Source of the DNA: Deltaproteobacteria bacterium
GTDB lineage: Bacteria; Bdellovibrionota; UBA1018
Length of the DNA: 45,581 nt
Assembly: GCA_013286765.1 (NCBI GenBank)
Contig: JABDFB010000006.1
Location: 1 to 45,581, forward strand
Direction of reading: 5' to 3'
The notes beneath the pieces were generated by a model. It had not been told where the DNA came from and searched no databases. It saw only the letters and a program-made list of their open reading frames with translations. Shown one piece after another: positions 1 to 9,600 of this stretch. The position numbers and the translations under genes are program-made. Each line of letters opens with the position of its first letter. Within the stretch, counting starts at the first letter, position 1.

Positions 1-2
1 GA

Positions 3-1463
3 GATGGTCATACTTCAGCAATATCTTTGAGAGACGCTTATCTCAGTGGAAATAGCGTCATGTATTCCACTTTAGGTTTTACCACCAAACGTGTGATCGA
101 AAACGGAAAGAATAATGCCGTTGTGAGCAGAGTTTTCGACAAGTTTTTCCGTGAAAATTCTCCGGTGCTAGCAGGTGACGTCATTCTTTCTATAGATAAT
201 AAAACGCCGGAAGAAATTGTTGCGAACGAAATTATTAAATCACGTAATCTGGGACAGGATGAGAGTAATTTGACCGCTGGATTTTCAGCACTGACCACCA
301 GAAACAATCTTCAGTTTGCAATTCTTCCTACGGGTGAAGCCACGGTGAAATTCAGCAGAGGCGGGAAGGAGATGACCGCGGTTCTGCGTTGGTTGAAGGT
401 CGACCCGTCTGAACTAGTTTCAAATAATTCAAACGGTGCGGGACTGTTTCAAAAGAACTTCACACAGGTAAATGGTGATGGCACTTATTTGGTAGAAGAG
501 AAACTAGAATCTGATTGGAGTGTGGATCGATTACCAAACATGAATAGGGCTATAGCTAACAGTACGCAACGCATGCAAATGGCCTATTCCATGGACGTTT
601 TTCTTGGTGAACTTCTTGATGTCGAGGTGGGCCAAGATTACCCTCAAGGTGGCAACGTTACGTTCAACGATATGAATTTTAACCTTCGTCAAACCTCAAA
701 AGGTCTGATTGCTATCTATCGCATCGAAGACTTTATGTATAGCAGACTGGCCTGCAAGCCGGTAGTTCAGACGGAAACAATCCGAATGTCTTTTTGTAGC
801 GAATTATCGGAAGAAGACTATGCCAGAGCATTTAAGAAACTGAGGGATCTTGGCGTAAAGGCTCTGGTTCTCGATCTGCGGCACAATGGTGGCGGCATGA
901 TCTCTACTGGATACAAGCTTTTCCGGGCTTTTGCGAAGGGAGATGTGAAAGCAAATCTGGCTTCTTTGCGGCTAAATGAGGAATGGCTAGGAATGTTGAA
1001 GGTTGGTGCTGAGCAGATTCATAATGCATCCGTGCGTGATTTAGGAAAGAGAGTGTATAGTACACTTCTGAAGGATGTGGATCGTCATCAAAGATATTCT
1101 ACTCCTATCTATCCATTTGGAGAAGAAACTTTGCGTGGTGCTGAAGAGCCGTGGAGCGGCAAGACGTTCATCTTAGCTGACGAAATGTGTGCCAGCATGT
1201 GCGATATCTTCATAACCCTGATGCAAGATTATCAGTTGGCGACTTTCATAGGAAAACAGACGATGGGTGCAGGCGGAAATGTTATTTCTGTGCCCCCCAC
1301 TCCGCACACCAAGATTCGTATGAATATGACTGCATCTCGTATTTTCAGGCTGGATGGTTCGACGATTGAAAATGAAGGTGCAAAACCAGATATTTCAGTG
1401 TCTTCTACCACCGGACCTGATTTCTGGAACAAGGTGCAAGCAACCGTCGAAGCTGCACTATAA
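3..1463 (+). CDS. S41 family (C-terminal processing-like) peptidase, 5' truncated
   Basis: The reading frame is open from base 3, so the gene starts outside the window and the first possible internal start (TTG at 27) is probably not used. The first visible residues are DGHTSAISLRD; the D-G-H-T element is typical of S41 peptidases. A PDZ-like stretch follows (SPVLAGDVILSIDN, about residues 55-70 of the visible part). The protease core carries ALVLDLRHNGGG and a candidate nucleophile serine in ADEMCASMCD. The GKQTMGAGG stretch has Ala where CtpA-type enzymes place their catalytic Lys (25 residues after the Ser), so this looks more like the tricorn/IRBP-type S41 branch, where His is used. It is probably exported, but the N-terminus is missing. 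It is convergent with the signalling operon on its right. Family assignment is solid; the substrate is unknown. Confidence 0.85.
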   Translation, partial: DGHTSAISLRDAYLSGNSVMYSTLGFTTKRVIENGKNNAVVSRVFDKFFRENSPVLAGDVILSIDNKTPEEIVANEIIKSRNLGQDESNLTAGFSALTTRNNLQFAILPTGEATVKFSRGGKEMTAVLRWLKVDPSELVSNNSNGAGLFQKNFTQVNGDGTYLVEEKLESDWSVDRLPNMNRAIANSTQRMQMAYSMDVFLGELLDVEVGQDYPQGGNVTFNDMNFNLRQTSKGLIAIYRIEDFMYSRLACKPVVQTETIRMSFCSELSEEDYARAFKKLRDLGVKALVLDLRHNGGGMISTGYKLFRAFAKGDVKANLASLRLNEEWLGMLKVGAEQIHNASVRDLGKRVYSTLLKDVDRHQRYSTPIYPFGEETLRGAEEPWSGKTFILADEMCASMCDIFITLMQDYQLATFIGKQTMGAGGNVISVPPTPHTKIRMNMTASRIFRLDGSTIENEGAKPDISVSSTTGPDFWNKVQATVEAAL

Positions 1464-1486
1464 TTTAGCTATTATTTAGCCCGTCG

Positions 1487-1519
1487 ATCCCCCGGTATGT
1501 TAAAAAATGCCGGGGGATA
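1487..1519. terminator. stem-loop between convergent genes
   Basis: An 11-bp stem (ATCCCCCGGTA, 1487-1497, with TGCCGGGGGAT, 1509-1519; one G-T pair) lies between the end of the S41 gene and the end of the hybrid kinase gene. Neither side is followed by a clean T-run, so it is only a probable bidirectional terminator or 3'-end stabiliser. Confidence 0.55.
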
Positions 1520-1542
1520 ATTCGTTTCGCAATTGGAACTCT

Positions 1543-3564
1543 CTATTTTTTTAATTTGGATGGAAGCCATTTTTTCAAAACTCTTTTGAGTTCTTCCACT
1601 TCAATTGGTTTAGACAAGTAATCGTTCATACCCACAGCAAAGCAATTATCGCGATCCTCTTTCATGGCATCGGCCGTTAAGGCGATGATAGGAATGTCCT
1701 TAATTGTCTGTTTTTCATGTTTCCTAACTGCTTGCGTGGCCTGATAGCCATCCATTTCGGGCATTTGGCAGTCCATCAACACCAGATGATAGGAAGTACG
1801 ATTGAGGGCCTGTACGGCCTCTACCCCGTTAGAGACAATGTCAGCCATGTATCCTTCGTTGGCTAACATTTTAACGGCCAATTTTTGATTAATCGCATTG
1901 TCTTCTGCGACTAAGATTCGAATAGTCGAATCTAATGGCGACAAAGATTTTTGCTGTTGTTTCCCAGATTCAGATTGCAGGCTATTGGTTAAGAGAGATG
2001 TGAGACAGTCATATATTTTGGACCTTCGCGCCGGTCTGGGTAAAATAGCTGCAAAGACTTGTGCAGCGCTATCTAGTTCGGGACGGTCTTTGGGAATAGC
2101 CAGAGCAGCTATAGGTATCGATTTGAAGTTAGAATCTGATTTGAGATCATGAGCAAATTCCGAGGCCTTCATGTCCGAAGTTTTGGTGCTGAAAAATATC
2201 AAATCATAAATTTTATTTGAGATTTGAGCCTCTTGAAGATATTTACGGGCTTCCCTTGCAGTACTGGCGCAGGTCCCATCTAAACCCCAACCTTTGAAAT
2301 GGGAGAGAAATAGTTTTTGGTAATTGGTATTGGGTTCTACGACTAATAACCGTTTATCCTTAAAAGCATTGCTCTTCGGATAATCTTCGGAAGCCTCACT
2401 CCTTTTAAACCTCGCATCGAACCAAAACGTTGAGCCTTTTCCAACATTGCTATTAACTCCTATTTTGCCTCCCATTACGGTCACGAGCTGTTTTGAGATG
2501 GCCAAACCTAACCCTGTACCTCCATACTTTCGAACGATTGAATTATCAGCCTGATTAAAGGGTTGAAAAAGAGCGGTCTGTGCGTCGGGGCTAATCCCGA
2601 TTCCGGTGTCACTGATTTCAAAGTGAACAACTACTTCTTGAGGACTTTGTTCGATCTCACTAATTCGAACCAGAATTTCGCCTTTCTCCGTAAATTTTGA
2701 AGCATTGCCCAGTAAATTTGTGACAATTTGACGCAATCGTCCCGGGTCACCCTCGAATGCGTCCGGAACCTTCTCGTCAATATCATAGGAAAATTCCAAA
2801 CCTCGTCCCTGAATGGCAGGAGCAAGCAAATCAAATATATCTTCCATGATGGTACGTAAAGAAAACTTGATACTTTCCAATTGTAATTTGCCAGCTTCAA
2901 TTCTAGAAAAGTCCAAAATGTCATTAATCAGTGACAAAAGAATTTTTCCGCTGGTCTCAATTGTTTCAGCATAATCTCTTTGAGTTGGATCTAGCTCGGT
3001 ATCCAAAATCAGGTTGGTCATCCCGATAATGCCGTTCATGGGAGTTCGAATTTCATGGCTCATCGCTGCTAGAAATCGGGATTTCGCTCGAGCTGCCGCG
3101 AGGGCCTCTTCCGCCTTTTTCTTTAGTTCCGATTGAGCTTTTTCAAGGGCTATTCTTTGTTGAAATAAGGCTGAAAATACTCCTACTTTACTTCTGATCA
3201 CAAGAGGCTCTACCGGTTTTATCAAAAAATCGACAGCACCTTTTTCGTAACCCTTGAACATGGTCTTTTGATCAGCCAGTTCTGCTGTGACAAAGATAAT
3301 GGGAAGATTTTCCAGCTGCCGATCTCGTCGAATACTTTCAGCTACTTGGAACCCATCAATTACAGGCATTCGAATGTCTAGTAAACAACAAGCATATTCG
3401 TGCTTAAGCAGCAATTTGAGCGCGTCCATTCCGCTTGTCGCCCTATGAATTTCATAGGGATCGGAATTGAGTATTTGTTCCAAAACATCGAGATTCTCTT
3501 TGCGATCATCCACAATCAGAATCTTAGTGCGTTCGTTAAGTTGCTCCTGTTGTCCCTGATTCAT
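1543..3564 (-). CDS. response regulator/hybrid histidine kinase (REC-HisKA-HATPase-REC-REC)
   Basis: Soluble 673-residue phosphorelay protein. Receiver 1 covers about residues 13-130, with phospho-acceptor Asp63 in [11 protein letters not shown] and ILIVDD as acidic pocket. A short coiled coil leads to the HisKA H-box ([15 protein letters not shown], His170), then an HATPase domain with GTGLGLAIS. Receiver 2 (about 405-525) is degenerate: LLVVEPN lacks the acidic pair and [10 protein letters not shown] has Ser at the phospho-Asp position. Receiver 3 (about 548-668) is intact, with Asp598 in [13 protein letters not shown]. There is no membrane segment, so input probably comes through receiver 1. 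It is the last gene of the porin/PBP/kinase/CheR/CheB operon; its ATG overlaps the CheB stop (ATGA). Its architecture matches the protein at 11455-13686, so the two are paralogues. Confidence 0.92.
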   Translation of the reverse strand: MNQGQQEQLNERTKILIVDDRKENLDVLEQILNSDPYEIHRATSGMDALKLLLKHEYACCLLDIRMPVIDGFQVAESIRRDRQLENLPIIFVTAELADQKTMFKGYEKGAVDFLIKPVEPLVIRSKVGVFSALFQQRIALEKAQSELKKKAEEALAAARAKSRFLAAMSHEIRTPMNGIIGMTNLILDTELDPTQRDYAETIETSGKILLSLINDILDFSRIEAGKLQLESIKFSLRTIMEDIFDLLAPAIQGRGLEFSYDIDEKVPDAFEGDPGRLRQIVTNLLGNASKFTEKGEILVRISEIEQSPQEVVVHFEISDTGIGISPDAQTALFQPFNQADNSIVRKYGGTGLGLAISKQLVTVMGGKIGVNSNVGKGSTFWFDARFKRSEASEDYPKSNAFKDKRLLVVEPNTNYQKLFLSHFKGWGLDGTCASTAREARKYLQEAQISNKIYDLIFFSTKTSDMKASEFAHDLKSDSNFKSIPIAALAIPKDRPELDSAAQVFAAILPRPARRSKIYDCLTSLLTNSLQSESGKQQQKSLSPLDSTIRILVAEDNAINQKLAVKMLANEGYMADIVSNGVEAVQALNRTSYHLVLMDCQMPEMDGYQATQAVRKHEKQTIKDIPIIALTADAMKEDRDNCFAVGMNDYLSKPIEVEELKRVLKKWLPSKLKK

Positions 3565-4148
3565 TCATTTATTCCTATTCTACTCAGGGCTTTCGCAATT
3601 TCATCAAGCCGTAAGATATTTTTCGTCTTGGTTAACGTGATTGCCGATGAGGGCATTGTTTTAAACTCTGCCTCTTCAAGAGACTGTACCATGATGAGGC
3701 CGCCCCTCTCCTTTATTCGCAATAGGCCGCGAGCCCCGTCGTCGCTTGCTCCAGTAAGAATAATGCCAATAGCTTTATCTTGAAATACTTCTGCCGCCGA
3801 CTCAAACATGACATCGGCGGAAGGTCTCGCATAGTTCTCTGGATCATCAGCCGAAAGACTGAGAGTATGGTCACGCTCGACTAGTAAGTGATAGTTAGGG
3901 GGTGCGACATAGACAGAGTTATTTAGAATAAGTTCCTTATCATCTGCTTCCTTAACTTGGAGATGAGTCCAAGTTTGTAAAATAGTGGCCAAATTCGAGG
4001 TCCTGTCTTGGGGAAGATGCTGATTGATCAACGTAGGGAAATGGTAGTTTTTCGATAGATTCTGTAAGAGTGCTTTTAAAGCCTTGAGGCCTCCGGCTGA
4101 AACTCCAATAACAACTAAACGTTCAACGGTATTCTCACTCGAGTTCAT
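3561..4148 (-). CDS. cheB: CheB-type methylesterase domain protein without receiver
   Basis: This 195-residue protein consists of only the CheB catalytic domain. The S-H-D catalytic residues are visible: Ser17 in VIGVSAGG, His44 in INQHLPQD and Asp137 in [11 protein letters not shown]. Classical CheB has an N-terminal receiver that restrains this domain; it is absent here, so control must be by protein contacts or expression. Its start overlaps the CheR gene by 14 bases and has a GAGG Shine-Dalgarno about 8 bases upstream; its stop overlaps the next kinase start. Stand-alone CheB domains next to CheR and hybrid kinases are a recurring arrangement outside motility clusters. The target (the chemoreceptor at 13714-15165, or another protein) cannot be told from the sequence. 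Confidence 0.88.
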   Translation of the reverse strand: MNSSENTVERLVVIGVSAGGLKALKALLQNLSKNYHFPTLINQHLPQDRTSNLATILQTWTHLQVKEADDKELILNNSVYVAPPNYHLLVERDHTLSLSADDPENYARPSADVMFESAAEVFQDKAIGIILTGASDDGARGLLRIKERGGLIMVQSLEEAEFKTMPSSAITLTKTKNILRLDEIAKALSRIGINE

Positions 4149-4983
4149 TGATGGTGCCTCGTGAAAGCTTTTGATAAATTTTTGTTCTCGGATCTACTAC
4201 GATAAATTGTTTTTCAATGGATGCACCTAAAAGACTCTCTTTAGACCCCAAGCAGAGAAAACCACCGTCCGCTAAGCAGGAATGAAAGAGTTCGAGGGCT
4301 CGATTTTGTATACTGGAGCCAAAATAGATAAGAACATTTTTGCAACAAATAGCATTCATTTCTCCAAAAGCGCTATCAGTTACCAGGTTATGTTCCCCAA
4401 AAACAATCTTCTTTAAGAGTCCAGGTACGAGTGTACGAAATCCTTCATGAGGTATCCAGTATTTCTCGAGAGTTTCTTTTCCCTGGATAGTCGCGTAGTT
4501 CTTTGAATCACGCTGAATAACTCGCTCGAGTACTTTCCCCGTTTTTGCTTTCTCTACCGCGTAGGTATTGATATCGGTACCATAGATTAGGGCACGATCT
4601 AAGAGCCCCTGTTCGGACAATAGAATTGCTAGAGAAAATACTTCCTCCCCGGTAGAACAACCCGCATGCCAGATTTTGAATTTTGAGAGAGTCTTCAGAT
4701 AGGGAACAACCCGATCTCTGAAAGAAACAAAGAAATTTGGTTCTCGAAAAAGCTCAGTCGTAGAGATTGTTATATCATTTAAAAAATCTCTAAATGAAAT
4801 TCTATCGGTCGTCAATTTCTGTATTACTTCTGCGACGGTTAATCCAGAATGCTTTCGGCCATAATTCGCCATACGTCGCTTAAGCGAAGATCTAGCGTAA
4901 TTCCGAAAATCATATCCATACCGATCAAAGATCGCCCCCAAGATGCGATCAATTTCATTATCTTCGAAATCGGGGGCATTCAT
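4135..4983 (-). CDS. cheR: CheR-type SAM-dependent protein methyltransferase
   Basis: I chose the ATG at 4983 (282 residues) because it forms an ATGA overlap with the stop of the upstream hybrid kinase; a GTG at 5001 is the longer alternative. The N-terminal helical part has the CheR signature (FDRYGYDFRNYARSSLKRRM). SAM-binding motif I is WHAGCSTGEEVFSLAILLSE, and the later motif AICCKNVLIYFGSS fits CheR. No TPR extension is present, unlike the CheR at 19085-20638. CheR methylates receptor glutamates, and the CheB-type enzyme encoded directly downstream would reverse this. The clear pairing with hybrid kinases rather than with a full chemotaxis set suggests adaptation of a kinase-linked pathway (inference). 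Confidence 0.9.
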   Translation of the reverse strand: MNAPDFEDNEIDRILGAIFDRYGYDFRNYARSSLKRRMANYGRKHSGLTVAEVIQKLTTDRISFRDFLNDITISTTELFREPNFFVSFRDRVVPYLKTLSKFKIWHAGCSTGEEVFSLAILLSEQGLLDRALIYGTDINTYAVEKAKTGKVLERVIQRDSKNYATIQGKETLEKYWIPHEGFRTLVPGLLKKIVFGEHNLVTDSAFGEMNAICCKNVLIYFGSSIQNRALELFHSCLADGGFLCLGSKESLLGASIEKQFIVVDPRTKIYQKLSRGTINELE

Positions 4984-7706
4984 CTGATATTTGAGAGCCA
5001 CACTCGAAGCAATGAGATGAGCTCTTTCACATTGACAGGCTTGGAGAGATAGTCACTGGCCCCGGCTTCGAGACAATCTTCCTTGTCTTTTTTCATTGCT
5101 TTGGCGGTAATAGCGATGATGGGAGTGGATGTGTATTTTATATTCTTTCTAATGATCTGGATTGCTTCCAGGCCACTCATTTCGGGCATCATCACATCCA
5201 TAATAATTAGATCGATTTGTTCCCCCTTATCAAGTAGGTCCAGAGCTTCTTTACCAGTGTTAGCGCTCAGCACTTTAGCCTTTGTTGGTAAGATCACTTC
5301 GCGCAAGGCATAGATATTGCGAATGTCGTCGTCTACCACTAAAATTGTTTTCCCATCAAAAAGGTCCGCTGCTAAAACTTCAGCCCGCTTTTGTTCTTCA
5401 TAGGTAAGGGGAGCTGGGGTATTTTCCGTCTTGTGAATAGTACGACTTATTTTGTTGTTATTTATTTCTTTTATTTCAGTGGGTATTTTGCTGTCAGGTA
5501 GGTAAACAGTGAAAGTACTTCCTTCTCCTGGTTTGCTTTGAACATGGAGTTGTCCTCCCAGCTGTCGTGCTAGGTTCAACGAAATTGTTAAGCCCAATCC
5601 AGTACCTTGATACTTTCTGCTGACTGAGCTGTCGAGTTGTTTGAAGGATTCGAAAATCGTCTTTTGCTTATCTATAGGGATTCCAATGCCCGAGTCTATG
5701 ACAGAAATTCCAACCACTGGAATGGCGGCCAGTGGTTGAGGCAGAGGGTGACTGGGATCAGGTCGGAAAAATAGGATCTTAATTTGGCCCTGTTCGGTAA
5801 ATTTAATTGCGTTCGAAAGTAAGTTTCTCAATATTTGTTCGACTCTTCTGAAGTCAGTGGTCACTGTAGACGGGGTATTGTCTTCAACATCAATCACGAG
5901 GGCGAGATTCTTGGCTTTTGCTTGCTGTTCAAAAAGTTCTCCAATTCGACGAACGAAATCAGAGATTGTGCATTTTTCTGGAAATATTTCCAGTTTACCT
6001 GCTTCAATCTTCGAGAGATCCAGGATGTCGTTTATTAGGCCTAACAAGTCCCTTCCAGCAGAGTAGATCGCTTGAGCATTGTTGATCTGCTTTTCATTGA
6101 GATTCTTATCCTGATTTTCCGTCATGAGTTGTGAAAGAACCATGATGCCATTGAGTGGCGTTCGTAGTTCGTGGGACATGTTCGCTAAGAACTCAGACTT
6201 GTGGCGGCTGGCTTCCTGAGCCTCTAGTGACTTCGCTAAAGCTTCATTTTTCGTTTTTTCGAGTTCAACTGTCAACATTTCAAGCTTTTCTTTTTCTACT
6301 TCGAGAATTGCTCTCTGTTCTTCGAGTTCTTCATTGGCTTGTTGAAGTTCTTCTTGTTGTCCTTGAAGTTCTTCATTTGAAGTTCGGAGGGCTTCTTCTT
6401 TTTCTGTAAGGGCTTTAGCCTGGTTCTGTGTTTCGCCTAGCAATCGCTCCATAGTTTGGTTGTTGATGGCAGACTCAATGGCAATGGGTAAATAGTCTCG
6501 AATAAAATTAAGAAATTCGCCGTGAGGCTCGGGCCAGGGTGAAAATAGTGCTAGTTCCAATACTCCAGTCGTTTTTCCTAAATACCGCAGTGGCGATAGG
6601 ATGAGTGTGTTTGGGACCGCATGCCCCAAACCTGAATGAATGGACCAGAAATTCGAAGGTATCTGTTTAATAATCAGAATTTCGTCCTTGAGGGCAGCCT
6701 GCCCTACGAGACCCTCTCCAGGGTGGAACCCGTGAGGTGGTTTGCCGGGAATTTCTAGTTCAGGCAGCGCATAGTGGCCTAATAAGTTTAGAATTTGGCC
6801 TTCGGTATAGTAGAGAGCGGCCATTGGAATGCCTAAATGACTAGCAACAAACTCTAGAGCATGATTAGCGACATCACTAGGATTTGTTTTGCCGAAAAGT
6901 TCTCTGGCGAGCCCAGCCTGTCCTTCTCGTAGCCAATTGTTTCTCTTGCTTTCAAGGGACAGAACCTTGAGCCGGTCCGCCATTTGATTGGCCAATTGGC
7001 TTGTTACTGCAATCTCATCATGGGAATTAATCGGGATTGCGTGATCGAAATCACCTTGGCCAAATCGCTCAAATCCTTTGGAGAGAGCGTTTAGCGAGCG
7101 AATAAGACTTCGACTGAAAGCGAAAGAGAAGATGAGTAGGATAATTACCTTCGAAATACCGATAATAAGATTATTGCGCGACGCATGTTGTTGTGCGTTG
7201 CTGGCAGCAAGAAACGCCTCAGCTAAGCCCATAGGGTCGTATGACAAGAGGTCTGTGAGAAGTTTATCTATCTTCGCATGTTTGGATTGCATCGACACTG
7301 TTGCTTGTGTGACGGCTGGTCCCGATTCTCTATTGAGTATACGGTTAGATACCTCGTATGCAGTTTCCCAATATTCTTCAAAAGCAGTTTTTAGCTGAGC
7401 TTCTGCGTCTTTGGGAAGGGAACTATTATTTTTGGAAAGATCATTTAAGAAGTTTTCCTTAAATCCTTTTGTTCGCTCAAGTGTATCTTTATCGGACGCA
7501 GTAATAGCATCTTGTAGGGTTCTTCCTACGCTTTCAAAACTATTTCTTAATTTGGGCCCAAGAATGATTTTGGGAATATAGGAGTTTTGAATTTCATCGA
7601 GTTTTTGTTGTACCTTACGCGATTCCAGGCTAATTGAAACAAGGTTGACTGCAAAACCAATAAAGATAAAACTGAATATGAGAAGTAATTTAGCTCGTAC
7701 AGTCAT
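4980..7706 (-). CDS. membrane hybrid histidine kinase (TM-sensor-TM-HAMP-GAF-coiled coil-HisKA-HATPase-REC)
   Basis: 908 residues. TM1 is near residues 6-27. A periplasmic helical region (about 28-178) and TM2 (about 179-200) follow, then a HAMP domain (about 200-252). Residues about 270-415 look like a GAF domain (HPGEGLVGQAA, LRYLGKTTGVLELA). A long Glu/Gln-rich coiled coil (about 420-500) links to the H-box FLANMSHELRTPLNG (His512). The HATPase carries GTGLGLTIS, and a C-terminal intact receiver has Asp837 in IIMDVMMPEMSG. It starts 13 bases after the small PBP-like gene and has a GAGAGTG Shine-Dalgarno. The periplasmic segment and the co-transcribed secreted PBP-like protein make a binding-protein-to-kinase signal possible (inference). 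CheR and CheB overlap downstream. Confidence 0.93.
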   Translation of the reverse strand: MTVRAKLLLIFSFIFIGFAVNLVSISLESRKVQQKLDEIQNSYIPKIILGPKLRNSFESVGRTLQDAITASDKDTLERTKGFKENFLNDLSKNNSSLPKDAEAQLKTAFEEYWETAYEVSNRILNRESGPAVTQATVSMQSKHAKIDKLLTDLLSYDPMGLAEAFLAASNAQQHASRNNLIIGISKVIILLIFSFAFSRSLIRSLNALSKGFERFGQGDFDHAIPINSHDEIAVTSQLANQMADRLKVLSLESKRNNWLREGQAGLARELFGKTNPSDVANHALEFVASHLGIPMAALYYTEGQILNLLGHYALPELEIPGKPPHGFHPGEGLVGQAALKDEILIIKQIPSNFWSIHSGLGHAVPNTLILSPLRYLGKTTGVLELALFSPWPEPHGEFLNFIRDYLPIAIESAINNQTMERLLGETQNQAKALTEKEEALRTSNEELQGQQEELQQANEELEEQRAILEVEKEKLEMLTVELEKTKNEALAKSLEAQEASRHKSEFLANMSHELRTPLNGIMVLSQLMTENQDKNLNEKQINNAQAIYSAGRDLLGLINDILDLSKIEAGKLEIFPEKCTISDFVRRIGELFEQQAKAKNLALVIDVEDNTPSTVTTDFRRVEQILRNLLSNAIKFTEQGQIKILFFRPDPSHPLPQPLAAIPVVGISVIDSGIGIPIDKQKTIFESFKQLDSSVSRKYQGTGLGLTISLNLARQLGGQLHVQSKPGEGSTFTVYLPDSKIPTEIKEINNNKISRTIHKTENTPAPLTYEEQKRAEVLAADLFDGKTILVVDDDIRNIYALREVILPTKAKVLSANTGKEALDLLDKGEQIDLIIMDVMMPEMSGLEAIQIIRKNIKYTSTPIIAITAKAMKKDKEDCLEAGASDYLSKPVNVKELISLLRVWLSNIR

Positions 7707-7719
7707 TTGTGAATCACTC

Positions 7720-8172
7720 TCATTCTATTTTTAATAATTTAGCGGTGTCTATATCAGCTCCATCGGAAACGTAACCTACTGCATTCTTGTTGCTAATGAC
7801 ATATTTGATCACCGCCTGCTCTGATCGCAATTCGATAGGGGGTAGGTCACGGCCAGAAAAAATCATCTGTTGCCAATAATTCTTCACCGCATCTAAAGGA
7901 CGATCTAGAATTTCTTTCGAAAAAGCTTTGCGTGTAGACGAATCCATGGGTAAGTCTACCGGATCTGCTGGTTGCCCGTCGTCCCAAAAAGCGGCTTTCT
8001 TTAGAAATAGGTCGGCTAGAAATTTTCTATTTACTGTTTCGGCTGGATTGTCTGGATTTACTATGATCTTAAATTTCCCCTTTTCTCCTGAGTACGCTGG
8101 GTTTAATGAGACCATGATCCAGAATAGCGTAGTTAAAAGAGTATGCTTCATAATATATGTTAGTCTATCCAT
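7720..8172 (-). CDS. small secreted PBP-like (phosphate-binding-protein-type) protein, copy 1
   Basis: 150 residues if begun at the ATG at 8172 (MDRL, conserved in copy 2), or 143 if begun at MKHTLL (8151), which is where the signal peptide proper begins. The hydrophobic segment ends at NPAYSG, a plausible signal peptidase I site. The mature part (KFKIIVNPDNPAE, FLKKAAFWDDG, VDLPMDSSTRKAF, NKNAVGYVSDG) matches the short single-lobe proteins usually annotated as phosphate ABC transporter substrate-binding, which are about 140 residues, much shorter than PstS. No permease or ATPase gene is nearby. It lies 5 bases after the porin stop and 13 bases before the hybrid kinase, so it is a candidate periplasmic partner of both. 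The ligand is unknown. Confidence 0.8.
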   Translation of the reverse strand: MDRLTYIMKHTLLTTLFWIMVSLNPAYSGEKGKFKIIVNPDNPAETVNRKFLADLFLKKAAFWDDGQPADPVDLPMDSSTRKAFSKEILDRPLDAVKNYWQQMIFSGRDLPPIELRSEQAVIKYVISNKNAVGYVSDGADIDTAKLLKIE

Positions 8173-8177
8173 AAATT

Positions 8178-9362
8178 TTAGAAATACCCTGTTGCTCTTA
8201 GAAGAAAGGCGCCCCAATTTGGTTGCAGAGTACTTATAGCCTGACCATTGTTGAGCGTGGAACTGAGACTTGCGGTCCCGTTAATGTAATGTCCTTCGGC
8301 CTTTAAGATCCAATTCTGCGTGAGGTCAAAACGCAGGGCTAACGTTAGGTCTCGATTATGATTTTGTGTCAGACTCCGATCCGTACTAGTGTTAGGATAA
8401 TAGATAGAATAATAGATTTCCGGCTGAAACCATTCAGTGAATCTGTATGCGGCTAGTGCATACATTCTTTCGCTAATTGCAGTCACATCAAGACTAATTG
8501 GTGAAATGGTGGATCGCTCTTGATTCCACTTGCTGTACTCAGCAGCAAGGAGAAGACTATCATGATTGTATTCAACTGAGGCGACCCATAGCAAAGCTGG
8601 AAGATTAACATAACTCTGAACACCCGAGGAAGAGGTCATATTATATTCTAAACGAATTGATTGAAGACTCACGCCGGCTTGTAGTCCTGCCACCGGAGTT
8701 TCCCACATAAGTCGTCCACCATACAAATAAGGTACGTTAATGTTTGAAAATAGAGTGGCAGTAGAATTTACATTAATAGTGTCGATAAAAATAGTTCCCA
8801 AATAAAGGCGCAACTCAAGTGCTCCAAAGTCATTTAAATTCTGATATCCGTAGAGTTCGACACCATCCTGCGCCAATAGAAAGTTACGATTTGCCGCTGG
8901 ATAGATCGATTGAGGCATTAATACATTCGCTCTAGCCGAATCTGTATCGTTTATTTCGTTGTAAAGACCAAAAGGAATTTTCGTACGGCCAACGCGAATC
9001 CCGTAGTTACTCAAAAAGCGATAGTTGAGGTAGAACCAATCTATCTTTGCATCGAAATCTCCGTTTGATCCCAGTCGTCGGGTGAATAGTTGAATCCCTG
9101 TACTCAAATGATCCGATAACTTTTTCGTAAAATTCAGCCCTACCTCGGTTAAATCGAAACTTCCATGTTTAGAACTGAGAGAAAAGAGATTATTACTAGT
9201 AGTATAAATGTAACCTTGACTACCAAATCCGTGTATTTTGATGGCGTACTCGTCACTTGAGTCTTCGCTAGCCATTACCATCGATGAAACCAAATTTAAA
9301 TATGTAAAAACAAAAATAATTATTCGAAAAAACAGTTTCATTTTTCTTATGACGATTTGCAT
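8178..9362 (-). CDS. outer-membrane porin-like beta-barrel, copy 1
   Basis: 394 residues with a signal peptide (hydrophobic stretch about 9-30, ending MVMAS-ED). The rest alternates polar and aromatic residues as in a beta-barrel, and the last residue is Phe (LLRATGYF), the usual outer-membrane insertion signal. The mature start (EYAIKIHGFGSQGYIY) and RVGRTKIPFGLYNE resemble porins of the phosphate-selective/OprP-like group, but I cannot name the solute. ATG 9362 has an AGGA about 11 bases upstream; an internal ATG at 9341 is less likely because copy 2 has no equivalent. It is closely related to the porin at 10065-11258. It heads the operon that continues into the hybrid kinase. Confidence 0.82.
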   Translation of the reverse strand: MQIVIRKMKLFFRIIIFVFTYLNLVSSMVMASEDSSDEYAIKIHGFGSQGYIYTTSNNLFSLSSKHGSFDLTEVGLNFTKKLSDHLSTGIQLFTRRLGSNGDFDAKIDWFYLNYRFLSNYGIRVGRTKIPFGLYNEINDTDSARANVLMPQSIYPAANRNFLLAQDGVELYGYQNLNDFGALELRLYLGTIFIDTINVNSTATLFSNINVPYLYGGRLMWETPVAGLQAGVSLQSIRLEYNMTSSSGVQSYVNLPALLWVASVEYNHDSLLLAAEYSKWNQERSTISPISLDVTAISERMYALAAYRFTEWFQPEIYYSIYYPNTSTDRSLTQNHNRDLTLALRFDLTQNWILKAEGHYINGTASLSSTLNNGQAISTLQPNWGAFLLRATGYF

Positions 9363-9371
9363 TTGTAAGGC

Positions 9372-9540
9372 AATCCTATCATCATAATTTCTGACGTCAA
9401 ATTATCTTCGCACTATGGGGTTTTCGACAAAAAAAAGTATTTCCCAATTAACGTGGACGTTGGCGTCTGGATGGAATAAATTATATTTGAACTATAAACG
9501 AATAGATGCGTCGAATTAGTCTAGATCCGGGAAATTCGAC
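9372..9540 (-). promoter_or_regulatory. conserved upstream region of porin copy 1
   Basis: This intergenic stretch (9363-9600) resembles the one in front of porin copy 2. Near the start codon a block of about 40 bases is shared, including TTGACGTC (as read on the minus strand) and AGGA before the ATG. A second shared block holds TATAAT (9480-9485), a possible -10. Upstream of it lies an inverted repeat GTCGAATT (9510-9517) / AATTCGAC (9533-9540). Copy 2 has an inverted repeat with different arms in about the same place. It is a candidate promoter with an operator; I see no good -35. Confidence 0.45.
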
Positions 9541-9600
9541 GTGAGACTCACGCCAGCGCTGAAAACAAACAGCAATTTGGTTCATGTGGCCATTAGTGGT

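Noticed and set aside
9369..9395. Minus-strand TTGACG-N16-TAGGAT as the promoter of a leaderless porin mRNA
   Set aside because: Conserved in both copies, but the AGGA within TAGGAT is better explained as the ribosome site 10-11 bases before the ATG; kept only as a possibility.
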